This document shows positions 31,179 to 41,689 of a stretch of 64,000 nt of DNA, piece after piece. The DNA is from Ixodes scapularis (taxonomy: Eukaryota; Arthropoda; Arachnida; Ixodida; Ixodidae). Each line of letters opens with the position of its first letter. Position 1 is the stretch's first letter. The notes beneath the pieces are model-generated. The model had not been told where the DNA came from, did no database searches, and saw nothing but the letters and a program-made list of their open reading frames with translations. The DNA lies in assembly GCF_016920785.2 (NCBI RefSeq), contig NW_024609839.1, positions 13,976,196 to 14,040,195 on the forward strand. Reading direction: 5' to 3'. The position numbers were made by a program, and so were the translations under genes.

Positions 31179-34100
31179 ATGGTTCAACACAAAACCAAAA
31201 CTCACTCGCCGTCATCATCACGGTCGTCACGCTCACAGGTCATCACGGTCATCACGCTCACAGGTCATCGCGAGTCATCAATCTCACAGGTCATCCCACT
31301 CACCGGTCCTCGCGGTCGTCACACTCACAGGTCATCACGGTCCTCGCACTCAGGTCCTCACGGTCCTCACACTCACAGGTCATCACAGTCCTCGCACTCA
31401 CAGGTCCTCCCACTCACAGCTCCTCACGGTCCTCACACTCACACAGGTCCTCAAGGTCCTCACACTCACAGGTCATCACGGTCCTCGCACTCACAGGTCC
31501 TCTCACTCACAGCTCCTCACGGTCCTCACACTCACACAGGTCCTCACGGTCCTCACACTCACAGGTCCTCCCACCCACAGCTCCTCACGGTCCTCGCACT
31601 CTCACAGGTCCTCACGGTCCTCACACTCACAGGTCATCACGGTCCTCGCACTCACAGGTCCTCCCAATCACAGCTCCTCACGGTCCTCACACTCACACAG
31701 GTCCTCACGGTCCTCACACTCACAGGTCATCACGGTCCTCGCACTCACAGGTCCTCCCACTCACACCTCCTCACGGTCCTCACACTCACACAGGTCCTCA
31801 CGGTCCTCACACTCACAGGTCATCACGGTCCTCGCACTCACAGTTCCTCCCACTCACAGCTCCTCACGGTCCTCACACTCACACAGGTCCTCACGGTCCT
31901 CACACTCACAGGTCATCACGGTCCTCGCACTCACAGGTCCTCCCACTCACAGCTCCTCACGGTCCTCACACTCACACAGGCCCTCATGGTCCTCACACTC
32001 ACAGGTAATCACGGTCCTTGCACTCACAGGTCCTCCCACTCACAGCTCCTCACGGTCCTCACACTCACACAGGTCCTCACGGTCCTCACAGTAACAGGTC
32101 ATCACGGTCCTCGCACTCACATGTCCTCCCACTCACAGCTCCTCACGGTCCTCACACACACACAGGTCCTCACGGACCTCACACTCACAGGTCATCACGG
32201 TCCTCGCACTCATACGTCCTCACACTCACAGCTCCTCACGGTCCTCACACTCACACAGGTCCTCACACTCACAGGTCCTCCCACTCACAGCTCCTCACGG
32301 TCCTCACACTCACACAGGTTCTCACGGTCCTCACACTCAGAGGTCATCACGGTCCTCGCACTCACAGGTCCTCCCACTCACAGCTCCTCATGGTCCTCAC
32401 ACTCACAGCCCCTCACGGTCCTCACACTCACACAGGTCCTCACGGTCCTCACACTCACAGGTCATCACGGTACTCGCACTCACAGGTCCTCCCACTCACA
32501 GCTCCTCATGGTCCTCACACTCCCAGCTCCTCACTGTCCTCACACTCACACAGGTCCTCACGGTCCTCACACTCACAGGTCATCACGGTCCTCGCACTCA
32601 CAGGTCCTCCCACTCACAGCTCCTCATGGTCCTCACACTCACAGCTCCTCACCGTCCTCACACTAATACAGGTCCTCACGGTCCTCACACTCACAGGTCA
32701 TGACGGTCCTCGCACTCACAGGTCCTCCCACTCACAGCTCCTCATGGTCCTCCCACTCACAGTTCCTCATGGTCCTCACACTCACAGCTCCTCACGGTCC
32801 TCATACTCACACAGGTCCGCATGGTCCTCGCACTCACAGGTCATCACGGTCCTCGCACTCACAGGTCCTCCCACTCACAGCTCCTCATGATCCTCACTAT
32901 CACAGCTCCTCATGGTCCTCACACTCACAGCTCCTCACAGTCCTCACACTCACAGCTCCTCACGGTCCTCACACTCACACAGGTCCCCACGGTCCTCCCT
33001 CACAGGTCATCACGGTCCTCGCACTCACAGGTCCTCCCACTCACAACTCCGTATGATCCTCCCACTCACAGCTCCTCATGGTCCTCACACTCACAGCTCC
33101 TCACTGTCCTCACACTCACACAGGTCCTCCCGGTCCTTACACTCACAGGTCATCACGGTCCTCGCACTCACAGGTCCTCCCACTCACAGCTCCTCATGGT
33201 CCTCACACTCACAGCTCCTCACTGTCCTCACACTCACACAGGTCCTCACGGTCCTCACACTCACAGGTCATCACGGTCCTCGCACTCACAGGTCCTCCCA
33301 CTCACAGCTTCTCATGGTCCTCACACTCACAGCTCCTCACTATCCTCACACTCACACAGGTCCTCACACTCACAGGTCATCACGGTCCTCGCACTAACAG
33401 GTCCTCCCACTCACAGCTCCTCATGGTCCTCACACTCACAGCTCCTCACCATCCTCACACTCACACAGGTCCTCACGGTCCTCACACTCACAGCTCATCA
33501 CGGTCCTCGCGCTCACAGGTCCTCCCACTCACAGCTCCTCATGGTCCTCCCACTCACAGCTCCTCATGGTCCTCACACTTACAGCTCCTCACGGTCCTCA
33601 CACTCACACAGGTCCTCACGGTCTTCACACTCACAGGTCATCCTGGTCCTCGCACTCATAGGTCATCACGGTCCTCGCACTCACAGGTCCTCCCACTCAC
33701 AGCTTCTTATGGTCCTCCCACTCACAGCTCCTCATGGTCCTCACTCACAGCTCCTCACGGTCCTCACACTCACACAGGTCCCCGCGGTCCTCACTCATAG
33801 GTCATCACGGTCCTTGCACTCACAGGTCCTCCCACTCACAGCTCCTCATGGTCCTCCCACTCACAGCTCCTCATAGTCCTCACACTCACAGCTCCTCATG
33901 GTCCTCACACTCACAGCTCCTCACGGTCCTCACACTCACAGGTCCTCACGGTCCTCACTCACAGGTCATCACGGTCCTCGCACTCAGAGGTCCTCCCACT
34001 CCGTGCTCCTCATGGTCCTCACACTCACAACTCCTCACGGTCCTCACACTCACACAGGTCCTCACGGTCCTCACACTCACAGGTCATCACGGTCCTCGCA

Positions 34101-37100
34101 CTCACAGGTCCTCCCACTCACAGCTCCTCGTTGTCCTCACACTCACAGCTCCTCACGGTCCTCACACTCACACAGGTCCTCACGGTCCTCACACTCACAG
34201 GTCATCACGGTCCTCGCACTCAAAGGTCCTCCCACTCACAGCTCCTCATGGTCCTCACACTCACAGCTCCTCATGGTCCTCACACTCACAGCTCCTCACG
34301 GTCCTCACACTCACACAGGTCCTCACGGTCCTTGCACTCACAGGTCCTCCCACTCACAGCTCCTCATGGTCCTCCCACTCACAGGTCCTCATGGTCCTCA
34401 CACTCACAGCTCCTCATGGTCTTCCCACTCACAGTTTCTTACGGTCCTCACACTCACACAGGTCCTCACCGTCCTCACACTCACAGGTCATCACGGTCCT
34501 TGCACTCACAGGTCCTCCCACTCACAGCTCCTCATCGTCCTCCCACTCACAGGTCCTCATGGTCCTCACACTCACAGCTCCTCATGGTCCTCCCACTCAC
34601 AGCTTCTCACGGTCCTCACACTCACACAGGTCCTCACACTCACAGGTAACCATGGTCCTTGCACTCACAGGTCCTCCCACTCACAGCTCCTCATGATCCT
34701 CACACTTACAGCTCCTCACGGTCCTCACACTCACACAGGTCCTCACACTCACAGGTCATCACGGTTCTTGCATTCACAGGTCCTCCCACTCACAGCTCCT
34801 CATGGTCCTCACACTCACACAGGTCCTCACGGTTCTCAGACTCACAAGTCATCACGGTCCTCGCACTCAAAGGTCCTCCCACTCACAGCTCCTCATGGTC
34901 CTTACACTCACAGCTCCTCACGGTCCTCACACTCACACAGGTCCTCACGGTCCTCACACTCACAGGTCATCACGGTCCTCGCATTCACAGGTCCTCCCAC
35001 TCACAGCTCCTCATGGTCCTTACACTCACAGCTCCTCACGGTCCTCACACTCACACAGGTCCTCACGGTCCTCACACTCACAGGTCATCACGGTCCTGGC
35101 ACTCACAGGTCCTCCCACTCACTGCTCCTCATGGTCCTCACACTCACAGCTCCTCACGGTCCTCACACTCACACAGGTCCTCACGGTCCTCACACTCACA
35201 GGTCATCACGGTCCTCGCACTCACAGGTCCTCCCACTCACAGCTCCTCGTTGTCCTTACACTCACAGCTCCCCACGGTCCTCACACTCACACAGGTCCTC
35301 ACGGTCCTCACACTCACAGGTCATCACGGTCCTCGCACTCAAAGGTCCTCCCACTCACAGCTCCTCATGGTCCTCACACTCACAGCTCCTCATGGTCCTC
35401 ACACTCACAGCTCCTCACGGTCCTCACACTCACACAGGTCCTCACGGTCCTTGCACTCACAGGTCCTCCCACTCACAGCTCCTCATGGTCCTCCCACTCA
35501 CAGGTCCTCATGGTCCTCACACTCACAGCTCCTCATGGTCTTCCCACTCACAGTTTCTCACGGTCCTCACACTCACACAGGTCCTCACCGTCTTCACACT
35601 CACAGGTCATCACGGTCCTTGCACTCACAGGTCCTCCCACTCACAGCTCCTCATCGTCCTCCCACTCACAGGTCCTCATGGTCCTCACACTCACAGCTCC
35701 TCACGGTCCTCACACTCACACAGGTCCTCACACTCACAGGTCATCACGGTCCTTGCATTCACAGGTCCTCCCACTCACAGCTCCTCACGGTCCTCACACT
35801 CACACAGGTCCTCACGGTTCTCACACTCACAGGTCATCACGGTCCTCGCACTCACAGATCCTCCCACTCACAGCTCCTCATGGTCCTCACACTCACAGCT
35901 CCTCACGGTCCTCACACTCACACAGGTTCTCACGGTCCTCACACTCACAGGTCATCACGGTCCTCGCATTCACAGGTCCTCCCACTCACAGCTCCTCATG
36001 GTCCTTACACTCACAGCTCCTCACGGTCCTCACACTCACACAGGTCCTCACGGTCCTCACACTCACAGGTCATCACGGTCCTCGCACTCACAGGTCCTCC
36101 CACTCACTGCTCCTCATGGTCCTCACACTCACAGCTCCTCACGGTCCTCACACTCACACAGGTCCTCACGGTCCTCACACTCACAGGTCATCACGGTCCT
36201 CGCACTCACGGTCCTCGCACTCACAGGTCCTCCCACTCACAGCTCCCCATGGTCCCCCCACTCACAGCTCCTCATGGTCCTCACATTCACAGCTCGTCAC
36301 GGTCCTCACACTCACACAGGTCATCACGGTCCTCGCACACACAGGTCCTCTCACTCACAGCTCCTCATGGTCCTCACACTCACAGCTCCTCACGGTCCTC
36401 ACACTCACACAGGTCCTCACGGTCCTCACACTCACAAGTCATCACGGTCCTCGCACTCACAGGTCCTCCCACTCACAGCTCCTCATGGTCCTCACACTCA
36501 CAGCTCCTCACGGTCCTCACACTCTCAGCCCCTCACGGTCCTCACACTCACACAAGTCCTGACGGTCCTCACACTCACAGGTCATCACGGCCCTCGCACT
36601 CACAGGTCCTCCCACTCACAGCTCCTCATGGTCCTCACACTCACAGCTCGTCACGGTCCTCACACTCACACAGGTCATCACGGTCCTCGCACTCACAGGT
36701 CCTCCCACTCACAGCTTCTCATGGTCCTCACACTCACAGCTCCTCACGGTCCTCACACTCACACAGGTCCTCACGGTCCTCACACTCACAAGTCATCACG
36801 GTCCTCGCACTCACACGTCCTCCCACTCACAGCTCCTCATGGTCCTCCCACTCACAGCTCCTCACGGTCCTCACACTCATAGCTCCTCACGGTCCTCACA
36901 CTCACACAGGTCCTCACGGTCCTCACACTCACAGGTCATCACGGGCCTCGCACTCACAGGCCCTCCCACTCACAGCTCCTCATGGTCCTCACTCACAGCT
37001 CATCACGGTCCTCACACTCACACAGGTCCTCACGGTCCTCACACTCACAGGTCATCACGGTCCTCGCACTCACAGGTCCTCCCACTCACAGCTCCTCATG

Positions 37101-37150
37101 GTCCTCACACTCACACATGTCTTCACGCTCATCTTACTCACAGGTCGCCA
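31179..37150. repeat. 6-kb CT/CA-rich satellite with ~118-bp higher-order period
   Basis: Built from 15-24-bp words such as GGTCCTCACACTCACA, GCTCCTCA(C/T)GGTCCTC and GGTCATCACGGTCCTCGC. In the central part the pattern repeats every 118 bp (T of TCCTCCCACTCACA at 33060, 33178, 33296). A larger block is duplicated 1,119 bp apart. All three + frames are open for hundreds of codons, up to 994, because the words lack stops on that strand. These frames give only S/H/T/L-rich repeats that change frame with each unit. Confidence 0.95.
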
Positions 37151-37159
37151 CACTCACAG

Positions 37160-37546
37160 GTCATCACGCTTACAGATTGTTTTCTTTGTTTTTCTTTTGT
37201 TCCTCGCATGCCGTTGGTTTGTCTTCGCCGTGGTCGTGAGACGGGGAAACTAGCCCAAAAGAGTGAACTACTGAACCGCTTATCCAATTTGAAAGAATTG
37301 TACTATGTTTATGTTTATGTTCCGCACATCTCAACCAAATTTTGTTCACCTGGATTAATTACGAAAGAAACTACATGCAAGCTGACGAAATTAGGTGTGT
37401 TGAACTTTCACCTGCTGACAAGGGCAGCGGTAAAACACAAACGCGCCTTCCGACAGGTTACACAGACAACGACGCAGTGATTAGAGCATCGCCTCGCTGT
37501 GCATATCTCGCTCATTTGTACACTAACGAACGATTAATACATATAT
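37160..37546. other. Spacer after the satellite, no gene seen
   Basis: No recognised coding or element signal. The sequence leaves the satellite gradually through GGTCGCCACACTCACAGG. Confidence 0.4.
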
Positions 37547-37595
37547 CACTACACCACCACTTCAGAAAGCTAGTTTCTGAAGTGGTGGTGTAGTG
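37547..37595. repeat. Perfect 22-bp palindrome with 5-base loop
   Basis: Arms 37547-37568 and 37574-37595 are perfectly complementary around GCTAG. The right arm runs into the 5' end of the tRNA-like sequence, so the left arm is an inverted copy of that head. Confidence 0.9.
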
Positions 37596-37655
37596 TAGCG
37601 GAAAGGTGTCTGCTTTAGACGCAGCGGGCCCGGGTTCGAACCGCAGTGGGACTCT
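37581..37655 (+). repeat. tRNA-like SINE head or tRNA pseudogene
   Basis: Contains an A-box-like TAGTGTAGCGG and a B-box GGTTCGAACC with the spacing of an RNA polymerase III promoter. CTGC/GCAG closes a 7-base anticodon-like loop with TAG at the anticodon position. The T-arm and acceptor stem do not pair well, so it is not called as a tRNA gene. Confidence 0.5.
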
Positions 37656-38336
37656 CGATTTTTCTTTTCAATGTTTACATTTTTTTTACAATTATTACTG
37701 GAAAAAAATGAACGCATGTTGTCGACGAAACTTCATTAATGGTATAAGACTCCCTTTCCGGAGGTGCAATGGGGCATAGCCGGCTTGGGTTGCTGGCTGG
37801 ACGCCGCGAAGCAGCGTGCACGGAGGGTTAAGTGGGTTAATACGTTTGTAATTAGCAGCCGCATACTGTCGCCGCAAAGCGGCGTGAACGCAGTCGAGGT
37901 GTGTTAACGAGCTCTCCAGTTATACACGCGCCGTCCAAAAAGGGTGACCCAAATGGCACGAGCTCTTAGCGTTCCTGACGGAACTCTAATGGCGACTATC
38001 GTTCCGTCTGGACGGAACGCTAGCCACACCGTTCTTCCTTTTGTGCCACCCACACGCATTTTTACGGAACTTTATGCAGCATATATATATATATATTATA
38101 CAAGAAACATATGCATCGACCAAATTTTTTTCTCTTTTTTTTTGGGGGGGGGGCGGTAATATTAGGTAGGGTGACGTACCTCTGGTTTAAAATATCATCA
38201 TAATCCCTGTTGGCAGTGGTGTCCGTCAGTCGCATGCTATTCTATCAGAAACGACCTTTGGAGACCGAGTTTTCCTTCTCACTCGAGTTGTTTCTGCTTT
38301 TGTTGATCGACCTTGTTTGCCGGAGTAGGCTGCGAC

Positions 38337-38621
38337 TTAAGGAATCATCAACCGGCATTGTTTTTCAGTCATCTCGGTCTTTATCTCGGCCTTCTCGGCC
38401 TTCTCGGCCTTGCTTGTGGCGACGCCGCCACAAGCAATGGACGTGCTAAAGCTGTCTTTACGAAAAACACTGTAGCGTCTCAGAAAGTTAGTGTGAGATG
38501 TATTCAAGTGTGTTTCCTGCAAGCATAAGGCAGATGCCTTATACTCTTCTAAAAGGAACTCAACATCTACAAAGTTAGTGAATAAGCCACGGCAATCCCA
38601 CTGAAGAATTACAGAGCCCAT
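38337..38621 (-). pseudogene. LINE ORF2, endonuclease N-terminus only
   Basis: Begins QWDCRGL and contains ALCLQETHL, the conserved Glu-bearing motif of the AP-type endonuclease. Typical element sequence continues to about CGGVA, then changes to a KAEKAE repeat not expected in the family. The junction near 38430 lies at a short TTGTGGCGACGCCGCCACAA palindrome. All reverse transcriptase sequence is missing. Confidence 0.75.
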
Positions 38622-38719
38622 TTTAAAGGATAAAAGATTTCATAAATGAATTAAAGCAATTCTGCATGTGCTACACACTAAACCACTGGCTTTTTTCCTT
38701 TTTGTTTTTATTTAGCAGT

Positions 38720-40171
38720 TTACCATTCCATGTCCTCCTGATCCAAGGAAGGAGCTGAAGAGTCGGCAGTGTCAACAGCGCCCACTGCATCCTGAACCTT
38801 AGACGCAGGTTTGCCAGTTCCGACGTGGTCGGAGACCTGGACCACGAGTTTCCGGCCACGGCCAGACCCCGCCGAAGAAGTCTTCGACGTACCAGGCCGA
38901 GACCCTCCCACATTCACGCTTTCAACGTCTTTTGACATTGATGTAGCCGCAGGTGGGCCATGTTGGTCCGTAACAAGGTGGGCCGCCTCCGAGGGATAGG
39001 AACGACGGCCTCGCTCTCCAGTTTGAGAAGAGCCACTGGCACGAGGCTGCCGGTCAGCCGGAGGTCGTGCCTGAATCCGCTGGGGAGTCTGTGTGCTCCC
39101 AGCGTTACCTGGGGCACCCTGCTTCCCCGCAGGTTGTTTCGGGGCCTGAGAGGGGCCTGCCAAGTCCTCAAGAGAGAACTGAGTGGCCCTAGACTCCGTA
39201 CGTGGTGCAGGGTCCCTGCGCACCGCGTCGGAGTAGGTACCTTTGGAAATGAAGGAAAACCTTTGTTTTGCTGCAGGGTACAATAAGTTCTCTTTGGCTC
39301 GCAAGGTAAGGATCTCCTTTTCTTGTCGCCACAGCGGGCAGGACCGAGAGTAAGCAGGGTGAGGACCCTTGCAGTTCGCGCAGGCAGCTGAATCTTCACA
39401 GACGTCGGCCACATGGTTGTGGCTCCCACACTTTGCACACGTCTCCCTCCCCCGACAGCTGCGCGACCCGTGACCAAAACGCTGGCAACGGAAGCATCGC
39501 TGTGGGTTCGGGACGTACGGTCTGACACGACAATTCAAGTAGCCAGCTTTGACGAGTGCAGGAAGCGTGTGACGTTCAAACGTCAGGATAAGGTGTTTAT
39601 TTCTCACCTCTGCACCGTCACGCCTCGTCATAATGCGTTTGACCGCCATTACTCTAGATGCCCGCAGGCCTTCCAAGGTCTCATCGTCACTACTGGAAAG
39701 AAGATCATCTTCTGAAATCACCCCTCGAATGGTGTTTATGGTTCTATGTGTGCTCACTGTTACCTGTATGTCACCCAGGGATGTCAATTTTAAAAGCGTA
39801 ATGCTCTGGGACTTTTTGGCTACTTCTACAAGCAGATCACCAGAATGCAGTTTCTTTGCCTTGTAATCAGCACCAATCTGACTGTCGAGAACCTTCGCTA
39901 CAAGAAACGGTGACATCTTAGAGAGAGTTTTATCAGGGACCACGGAGTGGATCACCATGAATCTTGAAAATGTTTCATCTTTTTTATCTTTTACTATGAC
40001 CGTTCGTTCGGGACGATGCCTCTTAGCGGCACGTCCAGAACTGGGGGTTTTGGTTTGAGGGTTTGCCATAAGAGGCGAAGTTTGTTCGGAACCTGTGGTG
40101 TGCCGCCCACCACGAAGCCCAACACGGGAATAGATAACGCACCATAACAAAAAGGGCTTTGCTGGAGACAT
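38720..40171 (-). CDS. LINE ORF1 protein with three zinc knuckles
   Basis: An open frame of 483 codons. Translation may really start at Met35, where a basic R/K-rich N-terminus begins. Residues about 60-220 form the gag-like/RRM-like region of I/Jockey ORF1. Residues about 226-278 hold three CCHC knuckles: CFRCQRFGHGSRSC, CAKCGSHNHVADVC and CANCKGPHPAYSRSC. The C-terminal 190 residues are S/P/Q-rich and probably disordered. The protein binds element RNA in a cytoplasmic particle. The frame is uninterrupted, so the insertion is young although its ORF2 is missing. Confidence 0.85.
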   Translation of the reverse strand: MSPAKPFLLWCVIYSRVGLRGGRHTTGSEQTSPLMANPQTKTPSSGRAAKRHRPERTVIVKDKKDETFSRFMVIHSVVPDKTLSKMSPFLVAKVLDSQIGADYKAKKLHSGDLLVEVAKKSQSITLLKLTSLGDIQVTVSTHRTINTIRGVISEDDLLSSSDDETLEGLRASRVMAVKRIMTRRDGAEVRNKHLILTFERHTLPALVKAGYLNCRVRPYVPNPQRCFRCQRFGHGSRSCRGRETCAKCGSHNHVADVCEDSAACANCKGPHPAYSRSCPLWRQEKEILTLRAKENLLYPAAKQRFSFISKGTYSDAVRRDPAPRTESRATQFSLEDLAGPSQAPKQPAGKQGAPGNAGSTQTPQRIQARPPADRQPRASGSSQTGERGRRSYPSEAAHLVTDQHGPPAATSMSKDVESVNVGGSRPGTSKTSSAGSGRGRKLVVQVSDHVGTGKPASKVQDAVGAVDTADSSAPSLDQEDMEW

Positions 40172-40790
40172 TATGCTATTAGCACTGACCAGGAACTATA
40201 ACCGAGTGTGGTTCTGGACAAGGGGTCTGTCGCCACCCAAGGTTAGTCCTTGCCGCCAAAGAAGTTGAGGAAGAAAAGAAGAGAAATGAGAAGAGTGAAA
40301 AGAAGGAGAAGACAAGTGTGAAAGAAGGGAGGGGATAGTAGGAGGAGTGGCGACCAGACTGAATCATCCTGGCCGGGCCTTACCAGGACTCCCGTCTATG
40401 AGAAGCGGGGGCCGAAGTGGTGTATTGCCTCGCCCGGGGGGCCCCGAAGGGTTCAAACCTACACCGGGCTTGGCTCAACCACCAGGACGCCCTTTTCCCC
40501 GGACACGGGAAAGCCACGCATAGCCAGACGTCGGCGGGCGAACCCGCATGGCTCGGGGTCCGTGGAGACGCCACTCTCCAAACACCTGCTTTCACAGGTG
40601 TTCCCTGCGGGGGCTATAAACGTTATCGGACCTGGCGACCTGTGGCTTTAACCTTTAGCCATCATAGTATGAGACACAGCATAGTACATCACATCGTGCA
40701 GACGAGAACGGTCGTCTCTTCGCATCACCTGCCCCAGCCTCCCTCAATACAGCGCTGAACGAATCTCGCATTGTAGTCGTTACGACCTGT

Positions 40791-41680
40791 CGTCGCCACG
40801 AATGAAAGATATAAAGCAAAATATTTCTAAAAAGCACGATCACCAGAAAAGTTGCGATTGTAGAACGCAGTTTTTTGAAGTGAAGATTCTACTCGCGAGA
40901 CAAGCAAAATTCCCTGAAAGTTGCCTGAAAACTAAAAAAAAAAAAAAAAACTAAAGACATTGAATTTTTGCTATCTTATTACTTAAATGCACCGCAATCT
41001 GATGCAAACCGCAGAAGTGTCGACAATCAGCTGATGGTCGAGATCATGTACGGCCACTATTCAACGCACCGATCTGATTAAAGGATATGCTTTGCGAGCA
41101 GAAATGAACAAGGTGTTAAATAGCAATGCGTTACAGTTACGCGAAAATCAGTAAGTAGATACGAACAAGCTCGTTGGCAGAGAAACCAACGGCAAGACAG
41201 ACGTGACAGCTCCGTCCGTATCTCGGTTAGGGCTAACACGCACTGAGAGTGGAGAGCCAATTTGAAAACAGGGGTCGATAAACACTTCACGAGACAATAT
41301 TTTGCATCCTTGTCACAATCGAAGGCCATCCTGTCGAGACATTTACGCTATTGTGGCCTAAAACACCTCGTACAACCAATTTCGTCCACGGCGTTATAGT
41401 GTTAGTACACCATAACCGCGTCGACCGCCACAAACCAGCCGCCATGTTTCAAATCCCGGATTAAGAAACAAGCAAAAGCAAGGCGCCCAATGTTGAGCGC
41501 TCAAGATAAGCGTAGTTTAGTGCTAGATTTAGCGATAAGCGATTCTGGGGCAACCGAACGAAACCGAAACTTAGCTTAGGTTCCCGGCTAAGCTCCGCTT
41601 TTCGCTAAGCGGCGTTGGTGCAACCGGCCCTTTGTAGTTATAAAGTGAGGACCGGGAGCCGAGTTATATGGTAAATTGGA
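40791..41680. other. Intergenic, no element recognised
   Basis: No convincing frame. An 18-base A-run lies at about 40936. A stretch near 41510-41600 has alternating GCGATAAGCG and GCTAAGC words with local inverted symmetry, perhaps a small MITE. Confidence 0.35.
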
Positions 41681-41689
41681 TATTAATTT

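Larger units (their letters stand above)
38337..40790 (-). mobile_element. I/Jockey-type LINE with 5' part present, 3' part missing
   Basis: Read on the minus strand: a GC-rich then CT-rich leader (about 40790-40180), ORF1 (40171-38720), a 98-bp gap, and the first quarter of ORF2 (38621-about 38420). The element stops inside the endonuclease. LINEs normally lose the 5' end, so this is the opposite of the expected truncation. The 5' boundary is approximate. Confidence 0.75.

Noticed and set aside
33898..36882. 994-codon open frame and several others of 160-864 codons in the satellite
   Set aside because: All three + frames are open at once because the repeat words contain no stops. The repeat period is not a multiple of three. 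The translations are only S/H/T/L/P-rich repeats.
31179..37150. CRISPR-like array
   Set aside because: Units are contiguous and related, with no unique spacers alternating with constant repeats, and the DNA is eukaryotic.
37581..37655. Functional tRNA-Leu gene
   Set aside because: The anticodon loop could read TAG, but there is no long variable arm, the T-stem mispairs and the acceptor ends do not pair.
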